Assembly (NCBI GenBank): GCA_964404765.1
Contig: CAYOLL010000113.1
Span: 1 to 19,570, forward strand
DNA: 19,570 nucleotides
Direction: 5' to 3'
From: CAYOLL01 sp964404765 [NCBI: uncultured Gemmatimonadota bacterium]
GTDB taxonomy: Bacteria; 4572-55
Both the position numbers and the translations under genes were made by a program. The notes under the pieces were generated by a model. That model worked only from the letters and a program-made list of their open reading frames with translations, was not told the DNA's origin and did not search any database. This document shows positions 15,012 through 19,570 of this stretch, piece after piece. How positions within the stretch are numbered: the first letter of the stretch is position 1; the number at the start of each line of letters is the position of its first letter.

Positions 15012-15440
15012 ATGAGCAGTCGCCGAATTCAATTTACGATTGACAGCGATTTGGAAAATGTTGGCTTGGTCGGTATGGCTATTAATCGAATATGCTTGTC
15101 TTTGACCGTGTTCGACGAGAACGATTGTTATATGATTGAACTATGCGTGGTGGAAGTATGCAACAACATCATTGAGCATGGTTTTAATAGCGAAAAAGGC
15201 CATCTTTTTTCGATTATCCTGACGCTTCACCCGCATGAACTTGCGTTTGAAATTACAGATACCGGGATGTCTATTCCATCGCTCCGTTTTATGCCCCTGA
15301 ATACCGATCCTGATGCTCGGGAAAGCTTGTCGGAAGGCGGAATGGGGTTGCTTATTTTGCAGTCGGTTATGCAGGACGTTCAATATCGTGTCGAGGCAGA
15401 TGGAAATAAGCTGCTGTTTTTTAAACGATTCCAAAAATAG
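15012..15440 (+). CDS. RsbW/SpoIIAB-like anti-sigma serine kinase (HATPase)
   Basis: A 142-residue GHKL ATPase-fold protein of the HATPase_c_2 (RsbW) type. The N box is E48-V-C-N-N52 with IIEH56G (compare E-A-x-x-N-A-x-x-H), the G1 box DTGMSI starts at 83 and the G2 region GGMGLLIL is at 109-116. This family phosphorylates STAS antagonists on Ser/Thr and binds a target (often a sigma factor) when the antagonist is phosphorylated. AGGTG lies about 6 bases upstream of the ATG. It has no HisKA domain, so it is not a sensor histidine kinase. No sigma-factor gene lies nearby, so the target could be encoded elsewhere or be a non-sigma partner. Confidence 0.92.
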   Translation: MSSRRIQFTIDSDLENVGLVGMAINRICLSLTVFDENDCYMIELCVVEVCNNIIEHGFNSEKGHLFSIILTLHPHELAFEITDTGMSIPSLRFMPLNTDPDARESLSEGGMGLLILQSVMQDVQYRVEADGNKLLFFKRFQK

Positions 15441-15992
15441 AATTATACAGCGCACCGTTTAGATTTAGATTTTTGGCGATCCTTATGGGTTTTGTTCTTT
15501 AACTTTAACCCGTTGTGTTTGCTACTGGGTAGGAAAAAGCCTTCCGGGTTTGAAAAATGAAACCTCTTGAGTTCCTCACCTCTGAAAAGTCTAAAATTAC
15601 AGGACTTGGAAGGTTATTTTGCTAATGCCCGTCATACTTGAATTTCAAGCGACGTATCTCGTTCCCAATCTCTGATTGGGAACGCACTTGTATCGGAAAC
15701 TCTGTTTCCACTATCTTCAATCAGAGTAACGAAATACGAAACACAGTTTCGTCGGCAAGCGCGTTCCCAAATAGAATTTGGGAACGAGGATTGTGCAATA
15801 ACCTTCCAAGTCCTGTAAAATTAACCCATTTGAAGAATACCGCGCGTCTTTATTTTTTTTTGCAAATATACGTTTTTATTTTTGCGGATCCCGAATGTTG
15901 CCCCTGCTCAAGAGAAGACACTTCCGGGTGTGCCCATGCGCACAGACATAGGTGTGCTGAAGGTAGATAACCAGGGCACAAAAGAGGGTTTT
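15441..15992. other. Long gap containing a MITE-like element; no gene
   Basis: About 550 bases separate the kinase and first phosphatase genes. The centre (15593-15822) is the palindromic element listed separately. I see no real protein gene in the flanks; the one open frame across the right flank is only the upstream, TTG-started extension of the phosphatase. 15841-15885 is very AT-rich with T runs and could hold a promoter for the phosphatase genes, but I cannot define one. Confidence 0.6.
15593..15822. mobile_element. MITE-like palindromic element with 20-bp terminal inverted repeats
   Basis: ACAGGACTTGGAAGGTTATT at 15599-15618 is repeated perfectly inverted at 15797-15816. Both ends are flanked by the same 6 bases AAAATT (15593-15598 and 15817-15822), which reads as a target-site duplication. 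There is no transposase gene. The interior folds into hairpins: CTTGAA/TTCAAG (15638-15650), CGTTCCCAAT/ATTGGGAACG (15660-15684), GGAAAC/GTTTCC (15695-15709), CGAAAC/GTTTCG (15737-15751) and CGTTCCCAAAT/ATTTGGGAACG (15762-15786). It is therefore non-autonomous and would need a transposase from elsewhere. It sits between the kinase and phosphatase genes of the partner-switching cluster. Confidence 0.82.
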
Positions 15993-17234
15993 ATGGTGAA
16001 AGTGCTGATTGCTGAAGATAATTTTTCTATCCGGGAAATTATGCGAAGTTTTCTTGTCAGTTTGGGCTATGCAGTTGTGACCGTGCCTGATGGAGCGGAG
16101 GCTATTAGCATTCTACATCCGGAGCATGATGTTCAAATTGTGATTACAGATTGGATGATGCCCAGAAAATGCGGGTTGGACATTATTAAGCATCTCCGTA
16201 GTCGTCCAGCCGGCGTGTATGTCTACGTTATTGTTATTTCGGCTATTACGAATAAAGCGGGTATCATTGAATGCCTGGACGCAGGAGCTAACGATTATAT
16301 AACGAAACCGCTTGACCTGGCGGAGTTAAAAGCCCGGATGCATACCGGGGCGCGGTTGGTTAGTCTGGAAAAGGAACGGGTTCGACAGAATCAAGAGCTC
16401 CGGGAGTGGAACGAATTACTCACGAAAGAACTCAAGGCGGCGGCTGATGTTCAAAAATCATTTTTGCCGCCGTCCGTCATGACTTTCGGCTATGTCACTG
16501 TGGCGCATTTGGTGCAGCCATGTTCGCATTTGGGCGGCGATACGCTCAACGTGTTCCCGCTGGACGATACCCACCTTGGTTTTTATGTGCTGGATGTTAG
16601 CGGACACGGGGTTGTTTCGGCGTTGATGGCGGTTATGTTGAGCCAATTGTTGAGCCCCGATCCCAATAAGTCTTCGTTGCTGAAGCGCCGCGCTTTTACG
16701 GCTTTTGGTTCCGATATCGTCTCGCCGGGCAATGTCGCTCTTGAATTGAACAAGCAGTTTCAAATTGATGCCACCCACGATCAATATTTCACTATGTTTT
16801 ATGGTGTTTTGGATACGACGACGCTTATTTTGCATTATGTTTCCGCGGGATTTCCCGATATTCTGCATCAGACGACGGATGGAACAATTCATCATTTGGA
16901 ACAGCCCGGATTTCCCATTGGCTTTATGGAAGATGCCGATTTTCCGACTTATAAGCTGAGCCTCAAACCCGGTGACCGGCTCTACATCTATTCCGATGGT
17001 CTGGTTGAAGCCAGCTATCCCGGTAAAGGTCAATTTGGCGTGGAACGCCTGGCGGCTATTGCCGTGGCTGCCGGCCAACCTTTACCGGATGCGCTCAAAG
17101 TCATTACCGGACAGGTTGAAGCCTGGTGTGAAAATGAGCAGCCGGCTGATGACTTGTCAATCATGGGTATTGAAATCTCTTTGCAAGCCCAACAGATGAT
17201 TATAGATGGTCTGACATCGTATTTTGCGGATTAA
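15993..17234 (+). CDS. Response regulator with PP2C (RsbU/SpoIIE-type) phosphatase output, copy 1
   Basis: 413 residues. The N-terminal receiver has acidic E8/D9, phospho-acceptor D53 in ITDWMMP, S83 and K105 in YITKPLD. A coiled linker (about 120-155) follows, then a PP2C/SpoIIE phosphatase domain with LGGD (180-183), DVSGHG (201-206), IYSDGLVEA and ADDLSIM as metal-binding motifs. The family dephosphorylates STAS antagonists when a sensor kinase phosphorylates the receiver. The likely substrate is the STAS protein upstream. The frame extends upstream to a TTG at 15882, but the ATG at 15993 has AGAGGG at good spacing and starts exactly at the receiver, so I chose it. No histidine kinase gene is present in the window. 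Confidence 0.94.
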   Translation: MVKVLIAEDNFSIREIMRSFLVSLGYAVVTVPDGAEAISILHPEHDVQIVITDWMMPRKCGLDIIKHLRSRPAGVYVYVIVISAITNKAGIIECLDAGANDYITKPLDLAELKARMHTGARLVSLEKERVRQNQELREWNELLTKELKAAADVQKSFLPPSVMTFGYVTVAHLVQPCSHLGGDTLNVFPLDDTHLGFYVLDVSGHGVVSALMAVMLSQLLSPDPNKSSLLKRRAFTAFGSDIVSPGNVALELNKQFQIDATHDQYFTMFYGVLDTTTLILHYVSAGFPDILHQTTDGTIHHLEQPGFPIGFMEDADFPTYKLSLKPGDRLYIYSDGLVEASYPGKGQFGVERLAAIAVAAGQPLPDALKVITGQVEAWCENEQPADDLSIMGIEISLQAQQMIIDGLTSYFAD

Positions 17235-17261
17235 ATTCGGCTATTTATTTAGTAATTCTTT

Positions 17262-17300
17262 ATGCCTTGGTGACTTCGTGGCTGATGAATAATTCAGGCA
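17262..17300. repeat. Solo right end of the 11619-11789 element
   Basis: Over 17278-17300, 23 bases (starting GTGGCTGATG and ending TTCAGGCA) are identical to 11767-11789, and the adjoining GCCTTGGTGACTTC resembles the rest of that end. The left half is missing here. It ends 11 bases before the start codon of the second phosphatase gene and so forms most of its leader. Confidence 0.75.
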
Positions 17301-17311
17301 GAGAACCCCAG

Positions 17312-18475
17312 ATGAAAATATTGATTGTGGAAGATGATCCGGGCACACAACGGTTATTAATGCGTTGTATGAAAATGTGGGGATATGACGCTATTATTAC
17401 CGGAAATGGGCAGGAAGCTTTTGAATTAATCTGTGCCACCCAGTTCCCCATTATGTTGACGGATTGGATGCTCCCGGGATTGGATGGCATTTCTTTAGTG
17501 AAAAAAATTCGGGAACTGCCGCAAGATGCTCACATTTATACTTATGTAATTCTTTTTACAGCCCGAGATGAAAGAGAAGACCTGATCACGGCTTTTAATG
17601 CCGGGGTGGATGATTTTCTTAGAAAGCCAATTATACTCAACGAGCTACAAGTGCGGCTGACTGCCAGGCGACGCATCCTTGAGCTTGAGCAGACGCTGAC
17701 CCGGCAAAATCAGGAATTGGCGTTAAAAAATCTGCGGATGCAAAAAGATCTGGAAGCTGCCAGTCACATCCAAAAAGCTTTATTGCCAAGCAAGTCCGCA
17801 TCTATAGCCGGATTACATTTTGCGTGGCTTTATAAACCTTGTACAGAATTAGGCGGCGACATTTTCAACATTTTTCAACTTAATGAGAAAGAAGTTGGAT
17901 TTTTTATCATTGATGTCTGCGGGCACGGTTCTGCGGCAGCCTTACTGGCTGTTTCGCTAAGCCTGATGTTGAACCCAAAGCTTAACCCTATCGAAGATAC
18001 CGGTTCACCCTTAAAAATTTTGAGCCGTTTAAACGATCACTTTCAGCTAACAGTTGATAACGATCAATATTTTACTATTTTGTATGGCGTTCTTCATATT
18101 TCGGAGCGCCGGTTGCGCTATGCAACTGCCGGTCATCCGGGTCTTATTATTGTTTCGGAAAACGCCCCGCCGCAACTGATTGAGCGGCCGTCCGTACCGA
18201 TTGGCTTTCTGGATCAGCCCGATTATGAAGAGTATACGCTTTTTTTGAATGCGGGTGATCGCATTTATCTTTTATCGGATGGTGTGACAGATAGTTGCGA
18301 CGCCAATCGCGTTCCGTTAGGCGCGGAAAAGCTGATGGAATTGCTCTTCCAAAACCGTGTGCAATCTTTAGCGGCAAGTTTGGAATGGTTGCAGATTTTC
18401 TTGGATAATATGATAAACGCCGCAGACTTTAATGATGATATATCTATTATGGCGCTGGAAATTGAACGGTTCTAA
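17312..18475 (+). CDS. Response regulator with PP2C (RsbU/SpoIIE-type) phosphatase output, copy 2
   Basis: 387 residues, with the same architecture as the preceding gene and clearly a paralogue. The receiver has E7/D8/D9, phospho-acceptor D51 in LTDWMLP, T83 and K105 in FLRKPI. A coiled linker with ASHIQKALLP leads into a PP2C domain with LGGD, DVCGHG (Cys where copy 1 and most relatives have Ser), LLSDGVTDS and NDDISIM. All metal-binding aspartates are present, so it should be active. The frame continues 15 codons upstream into the repeat end, starting with ATG at 17267, but those codons are repeat-derived. The ATG at 17312 begins the receiver and is preferred. No clear Shine-Dalgarno is seen before it. 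Confidence 0.93.
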   Translation: MKILIVEDDPGTQRLLMRCMKMWGYDAIITGNGQEAFELICATQFPIMLTDWMLPGLDGISLVKKIRELPQDAHIYTYVILFTARDEREDLITAFNAGVDDFLRKPIILNELQVRLTARRRILELEQTLTRQNQELALKNLRMQKDLEAASHIQKALLPSKSASIAGLHFAWLYKPCTELGGDIFNIFQLNEKEVGFFIIDVCGHGSAAALLAVSLSLMLNPKLNPIEDTGSPLKILSRLNDHFQLTVDNDQYFTILYGVLHISERRLRYATAGHPGLIIVSENAPPQLIERPSVPIGFLDQPDYEEYTLFLNAGDRIYLLSDGVTDSCDANRVPLGAEKLMELLFQNRVQSLAASLEWLQIFLDNMINAADFNDDISIMALEIERF

Positions 18476-18615
18476 AAAATTTCGGCCTGTGCGATTGAAC
18501 ACCAATTGCCGGCTATCCACCGCAAAAAAAGTAAAAAAAAGATTAAAATCGTAGCGAACTTTGCGGTAAAGATTTCCGTTCGCAACGCAAATGTTTGGGA
18601 TTTGGGGGAAGAAGC

Positions 18616-19542
18616 GTGTCTTTTTACTTTAAAAAGTTTGAAAACCGGCGGCCACTGGAGCCGGTGCCATATTCTTTTTGGCGCGAGACGCTGTGGCAAT
18701 TTTTGGCCACCATCAATCTTGTTTTCGGCGGTTGGTATATTTATTGGCGCTGGACGGCTTCGCTCAACTGGGACGCGCCTTGGTTTAGCCTTACGCTGGT
18801 TATTGCCGAAACGCTGGCGTATATCGGGCTAATTTTTTTCACTCACAATTTGTGGCAGGATCAACCCTACAAGATTCCTAACCCGCCTAAGCACATCAAC
18901 GATTGCCTGGCCGATCCGCAGAGTGAACCGCAGCGGCCCATCCGTGTGGATGTTTTTATCACAACTTACAGCGAAGACCCGGAATTGGTGCGGTTGAGCA
19001 TTCGCGACTCCCGAAACATTACCTATCCCTATCCAATCGACATGACGGTCCACATTCTGGATGATGGCCGTCGCCCCATCATGCGTCAGGTGGCCGAGGA
19101 AGAAGGCGCCAACTACATCACCCGCAGCAACAACATAGGCTTTAAAGCCGGCAACATGCGTAATGCCATGGAGCAAACGCATGGTGATTTTATCGTTATT
19201 TGCGACGCGGATACGCGCCCTTTCCCGACGCTGTTGGCCCATACGTTGGGCTATTTTTGCGACGCCAAGATGGCCTGGGTGCAGACACCGCAGTGGTTTT
19301 ACGACCTACCCGAAGGCATACCGCTCAAACTGTGGCTGAAGAAGTGGTTAAGCTGGCCGGGTTATGCTCTTGGCACGATAATTGAAGCCGTTTTTGGCGA
19401 AATTCGCATGGGCTATGATCCCTTTGTTAATGATCCACAAATGTTTTATGATGTGATTTTGCGTCGCCGCAATCATGCCAACGCTGCTTTTTGCTGCGGA
19501 GCCGGCTCCATTCACCGCCGTGAAGCGGTTATGGAGGTTTGA
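18616..19542 (+). CDS. Cellulose-synthase-like GT2 glycosyltransferase, stops before the catalytic third motif
   Basis: 308 residues to the stop codon. Two N-terminal membrane helices (about 27-47 and 57-76) precede a cytoplasmic GT2 domain of the processive beta-glucan type: VDVFITTYSED (111-121), LDDGRRP (148-154, first Asp motif), KAGNMRNAM (177-185), CDADTRPFP (196-204, DxD), QTPQWFYD (223-230) and FCCGAGSIHRREA (292-304). Family members continue with the TED catalytic base, the QxxRW product-binding motif and several membrane helices. Here TGA at 19540 ends the frame before these. GTG at 18616 was chosen because GGGGGAAG lies just upstream; an in-frame TTG at 18595 lacks such a site. The next frame is open to the window end from an ATG overlapping the stop (TGATG). 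It follows the partner-switching genes. Confidence 0.85.
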   Translation: MSFYFKKFENRRPLEPVPYSFWRETLWQFLATINLVFGGWYIYWRWTASLNWDAPWFSLTLVIAETLAYIGLIFFTHNLWQDQPYKIPNPPKHINDCLADPQSEPQRPIRVDVFITTYSEDPELVRLSIRDSRNITYPYPIDMTVHILDDGRRPIMRQVAEEEGANYITRSNNIGFKAGNMRNAMEQTHGDFIVICDADTRPFPTLLAHTLGYFCDAKMAWVQTPQWFYDLPEGIPLKLWLKKWLSWPGYALGTIIEAVFGEIRMGYDPFVNDPQMFYDVILRRRNHANAAFCCGAGSIHRREAVMEV

Positions 19543-19570
19543 TGTCTAGTTCCATGGCAGATTTCCGCTC

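Noticed and set aside
16458-17078. A 206-codon minus-strand open frame inside the first phosphatase gene
   Set aside because: It lies wholly opposite a gene with intact receiver and PP2C motifs and resembles no protein family.
17275-17290. Possible sigma-54 promoter (GG and GC 10 bases apart) before the second phosphatase
   Set aside because: The flanking bases do not fit TGGCAC/TTGC and the match lies inside the dispersed repeat end; other gaps gave only off-spacing matches.
1-19570. CRISPR array, toxin-antitoxin pair, prophage or integrase
   Set aside because: No regularly spaced direct repeats and no proteins of these classes are visible; the repeats found are isolated inverted repeats.

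Overview
The window carries housekeeping genes on the left and a signalling and surface-polysaccharide region on the right. The organism looks like a free-living Gram-negative bacterium of moderate GC. A sigma-54-type activator, a SecA with an extra segment in its motor domain, and a DUF4301 protein (a family I know mainly from Bacteroidota) together suggest the Bacteroidota/Chlorobiota/Calditrichota (FCB) neighbourhood. That placement is an inference and is not proven by anything here.

Left part (1-8250), mostly minus strand. Transcribing leftward are a tRNA-Val/tRNA-CAT pair with a textbook promoter and terminator, a C4 zinc-ribbon coiled-coil protein, a structured gap of about 320 bp, the RNase P RNA gene (rnpB), and then a tight recJ - yraN - hemolysin III/TrhA cluster with overlapping ends. 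secA fills 5206-8250. It has its own hairpin terminator and runs divergently from mscL on the plus strand.

Middle part (8467-11516). mscL encodes a channel with a C-terminal zinc ribbon. It ends at a strong terminator that also faces an opposing lipoprotein gene that looks GC-rich. Next come a Fe/Mn superoxide dismutase and an RluA-type pseudouridine synthase, both on the minus strand.

Right part (11847-19570), all plus strand. A sigma-54 enhancer-binding protein without a sensory domain is followed by DUF4301, a STAS anti-sigma antagonist (ATGA overlap with DUF4301), an RsbW-like HATPase, two tandem paralogous receiver-PP2C (RsbU/SpoIIE-like) phosphatases, and the start of a cellulose-synthase-like GT2 glycosyltransferase. 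These genes contain every part of a partner-switching cascade (kinase, antagonist, two response-regulated phosphatases) but no sigma factor. The simplest reading is phosphorylation-gated control of the adjacent polysaccharide synthase or of another partner. The GT2 reading frame stops before its third catalytic motif.

Intergenic DNA holds several inverted-repeat elements. They are a concentric hairpin element at 70-157, a 13-bp palindrome at 9861-9914, an element of about 170 bp with long imperfect ends (11619-11789) whose right end recurs alone at 17262-17300, and a MITE-like element with 20-bp perfect ends and a probable 6-bp target duplication at 15593-15822. The MITE-like element lies inside the signalling cluster.
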